Assembly (NCBI GenBank): GCA_024275315.1
Contig: JAJRZK010000018.1
Span: 1 to 41,704 of the forward strand
Origin: Nitrospirota bacterium
GTDB taxonomy: Bacteria > Nitrospinota_A > UBA7883
Length of the DNA: 41,704 bases
Direction of reading: 5' to 3'
Part shown: positions 8,291 through 20,643 of the stretch, piece after piece
How the letters are laid out: every line of letters starts with the position of its first letter
Position numbering within the stretch: position 1 is the stretch's first letter
Notes under the pieces: model-generated
Seen by the model: the letters and a program-made list of their open reading frames with translations, nothing else
What the model was told of the DNA's origin: nothing
The model's database searches: none
Translations under genes and position numbers: made by a program

Positions 8291-8480
8291 AGAGCCGGAC
8301 AGGTCGGCGATAGGGCGGAAAAGTTCTGGCCAGGTCGTATTTTCAGGCTCGGTGGCCGCTGTGGATCCAGGCGCAAGGGGAGGTTTTCATTACCGCGGAT
8401 CGCTCTTGAATGGCTTGGTTAGTTTATCCCTCTTAGCGGGGGCAAACGCGATACAAGGCCGGTATCACCATTCCGGCTGT

Positions 8481-8511
8481 CAGCGACGCTTGTTGCGCTT
8501 CTGACTTTTTT
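8481..8511 (+). terminator. Possible terminator downstream of the GH114-like gene
   Basis: An imperfect hairpin (outer CAG/CTG and inner CGC/GCG pairs around TTGTT, with a 3x3 internal loop) is followed by a run of six T. It is weak and lies 190 bp beyond the stop, so only the T-run and its position between convergent genes support it. Confidence 0.3.
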
Positions 8512-8530
8512 ACATTTCTCATAATCGGTG

Positions 8531-9631
8531 TTAAAGACGCTCCAGGACAGAATTCAGAAGTGGCCAATGTCTGTCGCTGGCTCTAATCTTGCCCGATGAG
8601 CGTTTCAGCCATCCTTCTGATACCAGGGCGTCCAATTCCGGACTGGGTGATATATCACGCTCCAAAACGCCATCTTTGAGCCGGAGCCCGAGCATCAATT
8701 TTTCATACCTTGTCGTTTCTGGTAAAAGCGTTTCAGAGCGATACACGGCTTTGCCGCTTTTTGCGATTCGGGTCATATAGCCCCCGATTGATTTAACGTT
8801 CGCCCACCTCCGACTCGATATCTTGGAGTGCGCCCCCGCGCCGACACCGAGGTAATCGCGATACAGCCAGTACCCAAGGTTGTGGACACATTCCCCGCCG
8901 GGGATGGCGTAGTTGGATATTTCGTAATGCGAGAACCCGTGTTTGCCGAGGGTCTTCTCTGTCGCCTTGAAAAACTCCAGGTTATCGCCCCGGGGTGTTA
9001 TTTCCCCGCTCGAAACCATTCCGGCAAGCCTGGTCGAAGGCCCCACCGTCAACTCGTAGCAGGATAAATGGACCAGGTTCCAGGTCACCACTTCCTCGAG
9101 CTGTGTTATCCACTTGTCCAAAGACTGGCCCGGCAAGGCGAACATGAGATCGGCCGAAACATTGGCAAAGCCGGTGTTGAATATCACATCGACCGACCGC
9201 CTGGCCTTGTCGGCCGTGTGTATCCTGCCGAGCAGGGCCAGTGAATCGTCGTCCAAAGACTGTATCCCGACAGACACCCGGTTGACCCCGGCTTTTTTAT
9301 ACCCCCGGAACCTGGGAACCGTCACGCTTTCAGGATTGGCTTCGATCGATATTTCCATGCTCGAGGCGCAATGAAAATATCGGGCGCAGGCGTCCAGTAT
9401 ACGTCCCACATGGCGCGGCTCGAGAAGCGACGGTGTCCCCCCGCCGAAAAAGAGAGAGACAACCTCTTTGCCCTTCAACAGCCCCGCGTTTTCACGTATC
9501 TCCCCTATGACCGAGTCGACATAATCTCCGATCACCGTCTCCCGCCCGGGTACGGAATGAAAATCGCAATAAACACATTTTCGACGGCAAAAGGGGATGT
9601 GTATATAAACCCCCGCTGAAGACTTGCCCAT
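8531..9631 (-). CDS. hemW: Radical SAM heme chaperone HemW (HemN-like)
   Basis: A 366 aa radical-SAM protein of the coproporphyrinogen-III-oxidase-like family. The cluster motif CRRKCVYC supplies Cys15, Cys19 and Cys22, followed by the FFGGGTPSLL glycine-rich SAM-binding segment (about 62-71), as in HemW. HemW proteins bind and transfer heme to respiratory enzymes and lack oxidase activity. True HemN is longer (about 450 aa) and has an N-terminal extension that is missing here. The start lies 6 bp after the tgt stop, so it is probably translationally coupled, with GGAGG in the end of tgt as a distant ribosome-binding site. Confidence 0.9.
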   Translation of the reverse strand: MGKSSAGVYIHIPFCRRKCVYCDFHSVPGRETVIGDYVDSVIGEIRENAGLLKGKEVVSLFFGGGTPSLLEPRHVGRILDACARYFHCASSMEISIEANPESVTVPRFRGYKKAGVNRVSVGIQSLDDDSLALLGRIHTADKARRSVDVIFNTGFANVSADLMFALPGQSLDKWITQLEEVVTWNLVHLSCYELTVGPSTRLAGMVSSGEITPRGDNLEFFKATEKTLGKHGFSHYEISNYAIPGGECVHNLGYWLYRDYLGVGAGAHSKISSRRWANVKSIGGYMTRIAKSGKAVYRSETLLPETTRYEKLMLGLRLKDGVLERDISPSPELDALVSEGWLKRSSGKIRASDRHWPLLNSVLERL

Positions 9632-9637
9632 AAGCGA

Positions 9638-12338
<2,701 letters not shown>

Positions 12339-12354
12339 GTATAATACCCCCTTG

Positions 12355-14589
12355 CTAAAGTTTTCTGCCCGCGATTGGTCTTCTGGTCTCCCCCAGCACA
12401 TCGCCGACGCCGGTCAGGACTATCTGGAACAGGAATTTCTCCTCATCCTCCACCAGGTCGTTCCCGGACGAGTCGGTAGTGTTGATTTTGCGTTTTGACC
12501 AGCTCAGGATCACACCCCAGCATCCTGGCATATATTTCAACCTCAGGAGGCTGTCGTATATTTCCTGATCCTCCTCCTTGTACACCACGGAATAATCCAA
12601 CGTGGTGTTCCATGGCAGGCCAAGCTCGAAATAGGCCGTGTCCCACGCGGTCGTCGGATATGTATATCCCCTGTCCAGGGAAAAATGGAATATCTGCTTG
12701 TAGCGGAACCCTATCTCCAGGTTGGATGTCTGCCAGATGTAATCATACTGATTATAGGTCGTATTGTAGTTTACCATCAGCCAATTGAAAAATCGCGTGT
12801 CCAGATCGAACAGGACTGCGGAAAACGGACGCAGTTCATCATCGTCTCCGGTCTTCTCGCGGTTCGCCTCGGTTATGTCGTAAGTCTGGGAGATTACGAA
12901 CTTGACCATTTGCAGGGTGTTGGATTGCTCTTCTGTCACGACCTCTTTGACATAGAGCCAGTTTGTGAGTTTGTACGTCACCTTGTTGCCGGGGTCGGAG
13001 CTGTCAATGCCGTCGATATGTTTGACCTTGAGCCGGTCCTCCCCGTCGACTTCGTAACCGGGGACAAAGTTCCATGAAAGCGACGGGGTGACAAGATGCT
13101 TCAGTTTGGGTCTTTTGGGCGAAGACGTGTTAAACACCCTGAAAAACTTCGGACCCGACAGCGACAGTGAGGCGGTATAATACTCCCGGCTGAAACTTTC
13201 GTTTGTCACTTCGCCATTGCTCTCCCCGTTCGAATACCATGTGTACCGAACCCCCGCGGCTGGAGTCAGGGTCAGCCATGGGGCGACCGTGATGGGGAGC
13301 GAGAGTTTCGGATAAATATCGAGCCTGTCAACGTCGAACGGCCATGAGTCGTCGCCCTGGGTGGCTTTTGTGCGATAGGATGTGAAGCTGGACTGCAACG
13401 ACCCGTAAACCGGTGAGCCCCAAATCTTTTCAGCCTGGTTGGTGAACTTGATGTCGGGAAGGGTGTTCACCTCGTCCTCAGAGTCGGAAAGGGTGGATTT
13501 GCGCTGGCGAACAGTCAGGTTCAGGTTGCGTGTGGCCCAGTTTTTGGCGAACGTGGTATAGCTGTCCGCGTATCGCCTGGTTCTGTCTGTCACATTGTCG
13601 TTATACTCGCGGGAGATGCTGTTTTCGCTTTCGATATCCAGGAACGTGATATTGTTCACACCGAAGGGCAATCCGTGCCTGTGGTTGAACTTGAGCTTCC
13701 AGAAGTTCCGGTCCGCCTCTTTGTTCGGATCGGTTTCGATAAGATACTCGGCGTTGAGTTTTCCGAAAGTTCCGGGACCGAATATATATCTGTACTCCAG
13801 GCCGAACCGGTTGCCCGCCACTCCCATATACTCGTGGGTGAGGGTTGTGTCCATGTTTTCCGCGATGGCCCAGAAAAACGAATTCTTCAGCATGAACCCG
13901 CGTTCCGTAGAGTATGCTATGCCGGGCAAAAGGAACCCTGTCGATCTTTTGGTCTTGGCGGGGGCGATAAAAAAGGGCGAATACAGAACGGGGAAATCGC
14001 CGATACGGAACACCATGTGTTTCAGATAGGCGTACCCCTCCAATGTCAGGTTTATCTCCTTTGCGTCGAGGCGCCAGTCCTGGTCAGGGTGTGGACAGGT
14101 GGAGCATGTCCCCTTGTATATCTGGAAATGAGTGTCGTCTATTCTTTGAATCCGCTCCCCCGTAAAAAAATATTTCATCTCTGAATTGCCGATCGCGTTA
14201 TACAGCGTGCCTGCGCCGGTTTTTGTATTGAAATCGGCCCGGTCGGCCCTGATATCGGATTTTTTGTCGGTGAAATGGACATTCCCCTTTATGAACCCGT
14301 CGCCGGTGTCATTGTTGACCGCGCTTTCATCACCCGTGACTTTCTTGCCGTCGAAGATAATCTCTACATCGCCGATGGCCTGTGTGAACGCACTGTCTCC
14401 CTGATAGATAATACGGTCTGCGGTAACGTTGACCGGGGTGGTCTCCTCCGTGGTTTGCTCGTCGCCGGTGTTCGCCTGCTGGGCCGCGACGGTTTTGCCC
14501 GACGCGACTGTTATGAAAATCAGGATAAACGTCAATGTCAAACCGGACAGGTGCGATCCGTGACCGAGGCGTTCAATATTACGTGTCAT
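12355..14589 (-). CDS. lptD: LPS-assembly protein LptD
   Basis: Outer-membrane beta-barrel that inserts lipopolysaccharide into the outer leaflet together with LptE. The protein is about 744 aa. It has a signal peptide (about 1-35, ending VAA), then an N-terminal OstA/LptA-like beta-jellyroll (VNVTADRIIYQG onward, about 50-150). A CSTC motif follows near residue 165 and may take part in the disulfides used in LptD maturation. Then come FPVLYSPFF and STGFLLPG, the typical entry to the barrel, and a long barrel rich in alternating aromatic residues. The start chosen is the ATG at 14589, directly before the signal peptide, with GGA upstream. Longer in-frame starts at 14613, 14661 and 14682 add a non-hydrophobic tail. 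Its presence shows the cell has an LPS-containing outer membrane. Confidence 0.9.
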   Translation of the reverse strand: MTRNIERLGHGSHLSGLTLTFILIFITVASGKTVAAQQANTGDEQTTEETTPVNVTADRIIYQGDSAFTQAIGDVEIIFDGKKVTGDESAVNNDTGDGFIKGNVHFTDKKSDIRADRADFNTKTGAGTLYNAIGNSEMKYFFTGERIQRIDDTHFQIYKGTCSTCPHPDQDWRLDAKEINLTLEGYAYLKHMVFRIGDFPVLYSPFFIAPAKTKRSTGFLLPGIAYSTERGFMLKNSFFWAIAENMDTTLTHEYMGVAGNRFGLEYRYIFGPGTFGKLNAEYLIETDPNKEADRNFWKLKFNHRHGLPFGVNNITFLDIESENSISREYNDNVTDRTRRYADSYTTFAKNWATRNLNLTVRQRKSTLSDSEDEVNTLPDIKFTNQAEKIWGSPVYGSLQSSFTSYRTKATQGDDSWPFDVDRLDIYPKLSLPITVAPWLTLTPAAGVRYTWYSNGESNGEVTNESFSREYYTASLSLSGPKFFRVFNTSSPKRPKLKHLVTPSLSWNFVPGYEVDGEDRLKVKHIDGIDSSDPGNKVTYKLTNWLYVKEVVTEEQSNTLQMVKFVISQTYDITEANREKTGDDDELRPFSAVLFDLDTRFFNWLMVNYNTTYNQYDYIWQTSNLEIGFRYKQIFHFSLDRGYTYPTTAWDTAYFELGLPWNTTLDYSVVYKEEDQEIYDSLLRLKYMPGCWGVILSWSKRKINTTDSSGNDLVEDEEKFLFQIVLTGVGDVLGETRRPIAGRKL

Positions 14590-15104
14590 GCGTATCCAGT
14601 TTCCGTTTTGCATATAAATAGAGACAGGCCGGAAATAGGGTCTCAATACTATCGCTGGCATTTTCCATGCGATGCGGCGCAAGAACTGTGGTCGACGAAA
14701 AAAACAGCCAATTCAAGGAAACCCCGGTTGAACGCATTGTATCTGTGGAAGATGGCCAAGTCAATGAACCGAACGGTTCCTTTTGTTACAGCGGGCGGCC
14801 CCGCCGATCGCCCGGTCTTCGCGCATGAACTCCGTTTCACACAAATCCTGCCGGCCGGGACATCTGCCACGCCTGTGGAAAACTTATGGATAAACTGCGG
14901 TTTGAAAACGCCCCGCCGCGCCCGTATCATCGCAGAAACGCCCTGTTTGACGAAGCCAGGGTTATCTGGCTGTTTAATAAAGATATAAACTTTGTCCCAC
15001 GGGTCGGAAATTAATTCCCCCGACACTATTAATTGATTATTGTTATCAACAACGACAGAACAAAGCCCTTTAAACAGCGGTTTAAACAGCCATACCGCCT
15101 CTGT
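14590..15104. other. Non-coding region between lptD and gltA
   Basis: In 515 bp I see no gene with supported start and recognisable protein; a 125-codon minus-strand open frame (14649-15026) looks like chance. An AT-rich patch at 15010-15060 is followed by a direct repeat TTTAAACAGC at 15069-15078 and 15081-15090, just downstream of the gltA stop. Part of that repeat can pair weakly with GGCGGT near 15094, but no convincing terminator forms. Confidence 0.5.
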
Positions 15105-16397
15105 TTATCGCTGGTCCATGGGAACATAGTCCCGTTTCGCCTCGCCAATATATAGCTGACGCGGCCGGCCGATACGCTGGACTTTTTCAGTGATCATCTC
15201 GCCCCACTGGCTTATCCAGCCGATGGTGCGTCCTATGGTGAAAATTACCGTAAACATGCTCGTCGGGATACGCAGAGCCCGCTGGATGATGCCGGAGTAA
15301 AAATCGACATTCGGGTAGAGCTTTTTCTCGATGAAATATTCATCCTTAAGCGCGATCTCCTCCAGCCTCATGGCGATTTCAAACAGGGGATCGTCGACTT
15401 TCAACTCCTCCAAAACTTCCAGGCAGGCTTTACGTATGATTTTGGCTCTCGGATCATAGTTCTTGTATACCCTGTGCCCAAATCCCATCAGCCGGAAAGG
15501 ATCGTTGTGATCCTTCGCCTTGGCCACATATTTGTCTATGTTTTTGACGTCCTCAATCTGTTCCAGCATTTTGATAACAGCCTCGTTGGCCCCCCCGTGC
15601 GCGGGTCCCCAGAGGGTGCCCACACCCGCCGACACACACGCAAACGGGTTCGCCTGGGAGGAGCCGGCCAGCCTTACGGTGGAAGTCGACGCGTTTTGCT
15701 CGTGGTCGGCGTGCAGGAGAAATATCAGGTCGAGCGCTTTTGCGGTGACCGGTTTGATCGTGTAATCCTCCGATGGATAGCTGAACATCATGTGGAGAAA
15801 GTTTTCTGCGTATCCTAAGTTGTTGCGCGGATATGGCAAGGGCTCCCCGCGCGAATAGCGATACGCCCAGGCGGCTATTGTGGGCATTTTCGCGATGAGC
15901 CGGTGGGCGGATATCTCTCTGCTTCTCTCGTCCCTTATATCCAGCGAATCATGATAAAACGCCGACAAGGCTCCGACCACTCCCACCATCACCGCCATAG
16001 GGTGGGCGTCGCGCCTGAAGCCGCTGTAGAACTCGCGCAAGCCTTCATGCACCATAGTGTGGTGCGATATTATCCATCTGAATTTTTCAAACTGGTCTTT
16101 TGTGGGCAAGGCTCCGTACCAGAGCAGGTAGCACACCTCCAGGAACGAGCTGTGCTCGGCCAACTGTTCTATGGGGTACCCGCGATACAAAAGAACGCCC
16201 TTTCCCCCGTCGATAAAGGTTATATCGCTTTCACATGACGCCGTGCTCAAAAATCCGGGATCGTAAGTGAATATCCCCAGGTTCTTGTACAGACCGCTGA
16301 CATCCATGACCGCCGGGCCGTGGGTGCCGCGGCGAATGGGGATTTCTATGGTTTTGCCTGTGGAGTTATCGGTAATTGTCACACTATCTTTTGGCAT
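15105..16397 (-). CDS. gltA: Citrate synthase (type II, GltA-like)
   Basis: Condenses acetyl-CoA and oxaloacetate to citrate at the entry of the TCA cycle. The protein is 430 aa, close to the 427 aa of the E. coli enzyme. The catalytic triad is visible: His267 in GPAHGGAN, His308 in [14 protein letters not shown] and Asp365 in [18 protein letters not shown] (229-237) and the N-terminal beta-rich extension (about 1-60) mark the hexameric, NADH-sensitive GltA class rather than the short archaeal or methylcitrate type. The start is the ATG preceded by AAGGA 9 nt away; an in-frame upstream extension of 13 codons lacks homology. A TATAAT on this strand (complement of 16460-16465) lies upstream, without a clear -35. 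Confidence 0.96.
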   Translation of the reverse strand: MPKDSVTITDNSTGKTIEIPIRRGTHGPAVMDVSGLYKNLGIFTYDPGFLSTASCESDITFIDGGKGVLLYRGYPIEQLAEHSSFLEVCYLLWYGALPTKDQFEKFRWIISHHTMVHEGLREFYSGFRRDAHPMAVMVGVVGALSAFYHDSLDIRDERSREISAHRLIAKMPTIAAWAYRYSRGEPLPYPRNNLGYAENFLHMMFSYPSEDYTIKPVTAKALDLIFLLHADHEQNASTSTVRLAGSSQANPFACVSAGVGTLWGPAHGGANEAVIKMLEQIEDVKNIDKYVAKAKDHNDPFRLMGFGHRVYKNYDPRAKIIRKACLEVLEELKVDDPLFEIAMRLEEIALKDEYFIEKKLYPNVDFYSGIIQRALRIPTSMFTVIFTIGRTIGWISQWGEMITEKVQRIGRPRQLYIGEAKRDYVPMDQR

Positions 16398-16593
16398 GTC
16401 GGACAATCCTTTCTGTAAAGTTGAAGCCGGTGTCAAAATAGCTTACCAATGTTGCGCCTATTATACCCACTATTTGTTCTCTGGTGTTGCTTTGAAGGGG
16501 GGGAATGGACTAAATTGCTCTTGGCTCCGGGCGCTGCGCGGAGAGGGCGGGACCTCTTCCCGGAAGCTGTTTACGATAGCCGGAAATATATCT

Positions 16594-17127
16594 ATGAAAG
16601 GTGAAAGGTTGCTTAAGCTTGCGGGGGTTCTTGGCGGAATAAGCGAATGGACAGGCAGGGTGGTGTCATGGCTGACTTTCGTTCTTGTCCTCATTACCAC
16701 CTGGGATGTGCTGGCGAGGTATGTGTTCCGGTCCGGGTCGGTGGCGTTGCAGGAGCTTGAGTGGCATATCTTTTCGGTGATATTCCTGACGGCGGCGGCG
16801 TTCACCCTGCAACGGGACGGGCATGTCCGCGTGGATATCTTTTACGCCAGACTTGGGCGCAGAGGCAAGGCGATCATAGACTTTACCGGGACGCTGATTT
16901 TTCTCCTCCCTTTTTGCGCGATGATTATCTACACTTCGGCGGGGTTCGTGGAGAGTTCATGGAAGTTCGGTGAGGCCTCCGGCGATCCTGGTGGATTGCC
17001 TGCGCGATACGTTCTGAAAGCTATGATCCCGTTCGGTTTTGCACTGCTGTCCGTCCAGGGGGTCTGCCTTGCTATCCGTAGTTTTGTCACCATCATCAAC
17101 CCTTCCCCTGAAGACGTGAAAGAGTGA
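16594..17127 (+). CDS. dctQ: TRAP transporter small membrane subunit DctQ
   Basis: The small integral-membrane subunit of a tripartite ATP-independent periplasmic transporter, which uses a sodium or proton gradient to import organic acids. The 177 aa protein has four hydrophobic segments (about 22-42, 52-76, 94-117 and 142-163). It carries the family pattern around WDVLARYVF and LQELEWHIFS. The start is the ATG at 16594 with a weak GGA upstream. A much longer open frame overlaps the gltA 5' end but lacks homology. The stop codon shares one base with the dctM ATG, so the two are coupled. The cognate binding proteins are encoded convergently at 18502-19578 and 20644-21726. Confidence 0.9.
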   Translation: MKGERLLKLAGVLGGISEWTGRVVSWLTFVLVLITTWDVLARYVFRSGSVALQELEWHIFSVIFLTAAAFTLQRDGHVRVDIFYARLGRRGKAIIDFTGTLIFLLPFCAMIIYTSAGFVESSWKFGEASGDPGGLPARYVLKAMIPFGFALLSVQGVCLAIRSFVTIINPSPEDVKE

Positions 17128-18455
17128 TGGAATACCTCTCCATCTGGATGATCGGCGCCCTGTTCGTGTGCCTGATGGCGGGGTATCCGGTCGCTTTTAC
17201 GTTAGGTGGTGTGGCGATCATATTCGGCTACATTGGGTTCGGTCTCGATTTTTTCAACCTGTTGCCTCTGCGTATCTGGGGGGTGATGACCAACTTTACC
17301 CTGCTGGCGGTTCCGCTGTTCGTATTCATGGGTGTGTTGCTGGAGAGAAGCGGGCTGGCGGAGGATTTGCTAGAGACTATGGCTCTGCTGTTTGGCAGGG
17401 TGCGCGGCGGACTGGCGGTGTCTGTGGTGGTGGTTGGCGCGTTGCTGGCCGCGTCTACAGGGATAGTCGGGGCCACGGTGGTGACCATGGGATTGCTGGC
17501 GTTGCCCACCATGTTGCGGCGCAAATACCAGCCGGAGCTTGCGACCGGGGTCATAGCGTCGGCTGGCACGTTGGGGCAGATAATTCCCCCGTCCATCGTG
17601 CTTGTACTGCTCGGGGACATCATGAACATCAGCGTGGGAGACCTGTTCATCGCGGCGGTCATACCGGGGCTGATGCTGGTGGGGATGTATATAATCTGGA
17701 TTCTTCTGGTGGCCATATTTCGCCCGAACCTGGCTCCGGCCATACCGGAGGAGGAAAGAGCTCTGCTGACACCCGTGCGGCTTTTCATCCGTGTCATGAG
17801 AGCGTTGGCGCCACCTGCGTTTTTGATCCTTGCGGTGTTGGGGTCCATATTTTTCGGTGTCGCCAGTCCCACTGAATCCGCCGCCATGGGTGGATCGGGG
17901 GCGATATTGCTGACGATCATAAACGGCAGGTTCAGCCTGAAAATTTTGCGCAAAACCGTGGAGACAACCACACGGCTGACCTCGATGATATTCATAATTT
18001 TTATCGGCGCAACCACGTTCGGGCTGGTTTTCCGGGGGTTGGAGGGGGATTTTCTTGTCCGCGATTTCATGGAGACCGCGCCGGGGGGGCCGACAGGGGC
18101 TCTGATCATGGTGATGGGGGTTTTGTTTACCCTTGGTTTTTTTCTCGATTTTATAGAGATAACCTTCATCGTAATCCCTATCATCGCGCCGATCATGACC
18201 GACCTGGGGTTCGACCCGATCTGGTTTGCGATCCTGGTGGCGATGAATTTGCAAACCAGCTTTTTAACGCCCCCGTTCGGCTTCTCGCTTTTTTATCTGA
18301 AAGGCGTCTCTCCACCGGCGATCACCACGTACCATCTTTACAGAGGCATTATCCCGTTCGTGGTAATACAGGTCATCGCCATCGTCGCCCTGATCGCCTT
18401 TCCAAAACTCGCCACATGGCTCCCGGACGTTGTGCGGGCATGGATGTTCGGATGA
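17127..18455 (+). CDS. dctM: TRAP transporter large permease DctM
   Basis: The large permease subunit with about 12 transmembrane segments that carries the translocation pathway. The 442 aa is the normal length. Family marks include LAVPLFVFMG (near 60), AASTGIVGATVVTMG in the conserved core, GTLGQIIPPSIVLVLLG (the discontinuous-helix signature), FGVASPTESAAMG, and LQTSFLTPPFGFSLFYLKG near the C-terminus. Start: ATG at 17127 gives a one-base overlap with the dctQ stop; a GTG three bases earlier would give a GTGA overlap. The downstream neighbour is convergent, with a 46-bp gap. Confidence 0.95.
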   Translation: MEYLSIWMIGALFVCLMAGYPVAFTLGGVAIIFGYIGFGLDFFNLLPLRIWGVMTNFTLLAVPLFVFMGVLLERSGLAEDLLETMALLFGRVRGGLAVSVVVVGALLAASTGIVGATVVTMGLLALPTMLRRKYQPELATGVIASAGTLGQIIPPSIVLVLLGDIMNISVGDLFIAAVIPGLMLVGMYIIWILLVAIFRPNLAPAIPEEERALLTPVRLFIRVMRALAPPAFLILAVLGSIFFGVASPTESAAMGGSGAILLTIINGRFSLKILRKTVETTTRLTSMIFIIFIGATTFGLVFRGLEGDFLVRDFMETAPGGPTGALIMVMGVLFTLGFFLDFIEITFIVIPIIAPIMTDLGFDPIWFAILVAMNLQTSFLTPPFGFSLFYLKGVSPPAITTYHLYRGIIPFVVIQVIAIVALIAFPKLATWLPDVVRAWMFG

Positions 18456-18501
18456 GGGTGGCTTGGCGAACAGGGCGAAAAACCATCCCATGATATCCGC
18501 T

Positions 18502-19578
18502 CTATCCTCCCGGCGCCTCCATATACGCCTTCTCCCCGATCTCGGTCCACGCGTCAATTTTTCCGGCGAAGGTTTTGAACGACGAGTAAACCTTGGAGAA
18601 CATGGGGTCTTGCGCGGCGATTTGTTCCAATGTTTCGGCGGACAGCTTGTGAAGGGCGCGGATAATCTCGGCCGGGAATTGCAAAACCCGCACATTGTAC
18701 TTTGTGACCAGGTCGTTTAGCGCGAGCCCGTTTTTCGCGTCAAACTCCGATAAACCCAGAAGGTTGCTTTGCGCCGCCGCTACGCTCACGATCGTCTGCA
18801 AATCTTTGGGCAGACTCTCCCACGCCTTGCGATTTACAAGAAGCTCGATGGCCGAACCGGGCTCGTGCCAGCCCGGGTAATAATAATACCTTGCGGCGCG
18901 ATGAAACCCGATTTGCAGGTCGTGATACGGCCCGGCCCATTCTACCGCGTCGATCACGCCCCGCTCCAGCGCCATGTAAAGCTCGCCCGCGGGCAACAAC
19001 ACCACGTTCACCCCGACTTTGCTGAGCACCTTGCCCCCAAGGCCGGGTATCCGCATTTTCAGCCCTCCAAAATCGGCCATGGCTCCTATTTTTTTGTTGA
19101 ACCATCCCCCCATCTGCACACCGGTGTTGCATGCCGGAAACACGACAATGTTGAAAGGCGCGTACACCTCGTTCCAGAGCTCAAGTCCGCCGCCATAATA
19201 TAGCCACGCGTTCATCTGCTGGCCGGTCATACCGAAAGGAATGGATGAGAAAAACTGGGTGGCCGGAGCCTTGCCAGCCCAGAACACGGCGCCGGAATGC
19301 CCCATCTGCATCCCTCCCTGGCTGACCGCGTCGAACACACCTAGCGGAGGAACCAGCTCGCCGCCGGCAAAGACCTTGATGGACAACCGTCCCCCGCTCA
19401 TGGCGTATACCTGTTTGGCGAACCGCTCGGCGCCTGTCTGGAACACCGGGAAATTCGGCGGCCATGACGTTACCATTCTCCAACGGAACTTTTTGGAGGC
19501 AAGCACGGCGGGCGCGCCCGCTATGGCGCCCACCGAACAGGCGATAGCGCCACCAAGAAGTAAATCGCGCCGTCTCAT
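18502..19578 (-). CDS. TRAP transporter substrate-binding protein (TakP/DctP type), copy 1
   Basis: A periplasmic solute-binding protein of 358 aa with a twin-arginine signal (MRRRDLLLGG, cleavage near VLA at about 26-28). The fold is the DctP two-lobe binding protein. Its sequence falls in the TakP-like group that binds 2-keto acids or lactate, as shown by SGGRLSIKVFAGGEL, FDAVSQG, KMRIPGLGGKVL, AVEWAGPYHDLQ and YYYYPGWHEPGS. It is clearly paralogous to the protein at 20644-21726, sharing most of these motifs. The start is 13 bp after the ZntB-like gene, with a weak ribosome-binding site. It is convergent with dctQM, its probable membrane partners. The ligand cannot be named from sequence. 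Confidence 0.92.
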   Translation of the reverse strand: MRRRDLLLGGAIACSVGAIAGAPAVLASKKFRWRMVTSWPPNFPVFQTGAERFAKQVYAMSGGRLSIKVFAGGELVPPLGVFDAVSQGGMQMGHSGAVFWAGKAPATQFFSSIPFGMTGQQMNAWLYYGGGLELWNEVYAPFNIVVFPACNTGVQMGGWFNKKIGAMADFGGLKMRIPGLGGKVLSKVGVNVVLLPAGELYMALERGVIDAVEWAGPYHDLQIGFHRAARYYYYPGWHEPGSAIELLVNRKAWESLPKDLQTIVSVAAAQSNLLGLSEFDAKNGLALNDLVTKYNVRVLQFPAEIIRALHKLSAETLEQIAAQDPMFSKVYSSFKTFAGKIDAWTEIGEKAYMEAPGG

Positions 19579-19591
19579 GAAAATCGCCGGC

Positions 19592-20575
19592 CTATATCCA
19601 CTTGAGTTTTCTTAATAGGATATATTCCACCAGAAGCAGGGCCGACAAAACCAGGCAAAGCTCCCAAAACGCCCAGGCGTTGTCTGTGCCGGGCATGCCG
19701 GCCATGTTAACGCCCAGCAACCCCGTGATGAATCCCAGGGGCAAAAACAGACTCGCCACAAGAGAAAGCAGATACATGTTCCTGTTCATATTCGCGGAAA
19801 TCCTGGTGGTAAGCTCGTCCTGGATAAGCGCCGCCCGATCCCGGATGGCGTCCATATCCTCCACATAGCGGGCGACCCTGTCATACGATTCCCGAAGCTT
19901 GAATTGGTGCCGGTCGAAAAGCATCGGTGACTGGTCCATATACATCCTTAACATGGTTTCGCGTTGCGGAGACAGGTATCGGCGCAGACGTATGACCTGA
20001 CGCCGCAACTCACCTAAGTCCTTGCGCAGTCTTTCCTGCTTTTCCTCTATGAGCTCGTGTTCGAGCTGGTCAAGCTTATCGTCCAAGGCTACCAGCACCG
20101 GGCTCATCCTGTTGACCAGCAGAAGCGAGATTTCCGCCACAAACCCGCCCGCCGTTGTTGGCCCTCTACCGTCCTCAAGTTTTTTGCGCATATCTTCAAC
20201 CGCCTTGAGATGGCGCGGGCGGATCGTTATTATGCGGTTTTTCTCTATCCAGATTCGGATAGATATCATATCGTGCGGGTTGGCTCCCGGATTTAAATTC
20301 ACACCTCGCAGGATTACAACCATGCCATCGCTGGTCTCAAAATAACGAGGCCGGGTTTCATCGGCCAGCAGGGCGAGACAAACTATAGGTTCCAGCCCGC
20401 TTTTGGCGCGTAACCACTCTCCTGTCTCCTTGCGGGAAAGATCAAAATGAAGCCACAACACCCCGTCGCTTCGGTCCGGCGACCATTTTTCCGCGATGTC
20501 CATACCGACAGGGGTCGCTCCCCCTTTCCCATCGAGCAGGTGTCCGCGGACCAGGAAATTGTCATTACCCGCCAT
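19592..20575 (-). CDS. CorA-superfamily metal transporter, ZntB-like
   Basis: A 327 aa protein of the CorA family with a long soluble N-terminal domain, a charged helical stalk (about 150-250) and two C-terminal transmembrane helices (about 262-287 and 300-320). The pore motif after the first helix is GVN followed by MAGMPG. This matches the zinc exporter/importer ZntB (GxN with GGxPG) more than the CorA GMN. The length equals that of E. coli ZntB. The start is the ATG at 20575. A TTG start 15 codons upstream is possible but adds a segment without family similarity. It lies between two paralogous TRAP binding-protein genes, an unusual place for a metal channel. Zinc as substrate is by family only. 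Confidence 0.85.
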   Translation of the reverse strand: MAGNDNFLVRGHLLDGKGGATPVGMDIAEKWSPDRSDGVLWLHFDLSRKETGEWLRAKSGLEPIVCLALLADETRPRYFETSDGMVVILRGVNLNPGANPHDMISIRIWIEKNRIITIRPRHLKAVEDMRKKLEDGRGPTTAGGFVAEISLLLVNRMSPVLVALDDKLDQLEHELIEEKQERLRKDLGELRRQVIRLRRYLSPQRETMLRMYMDQSPMLFDRHQFKLRESYDRVARYVEDMDAIRDRAALIQDELTTRISANMNRNMYLLSLVASLFLPLGFITGLLGVNMAGMPGTDNAWAFWELCLVLSALLLVEYILLRKLKWI

Positions 20576-20643
20576 TTCCGGTTTCCGCAGAAAGATCCAG
20601 AAGAGTTGAAAGTGGCGCAAATCCCGCCGGCGAGGTCATGTCA

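Noticed and set aside
14275-14988. Plus-strand 237-codon frame overlapping the start of lptD
   Set aside because: It is antisense to a clear gene and has no recognisable domain.
14649-15026. 125-codon minus-strand open frame between lptD and gltA
   Set aside because: No recognisable family, GTG start without ribosome-binding site, ordinary composition; treated as a chance frame.
15069-15090. Direct repeat TTTAAACAGC-GG-TTTAAACAGC downstream of gltA
   Set aside because: Two short copies in AT-rich DNA can arise by chance, and no recombination site or terminator structure is apparent.
17228-18196. Long open frames antisense to dctM (322 and 294 codons)
   Set aside because: They mirror GC-rich dctM codons, are low-complexity, and have no ribosome-binding site or family match.
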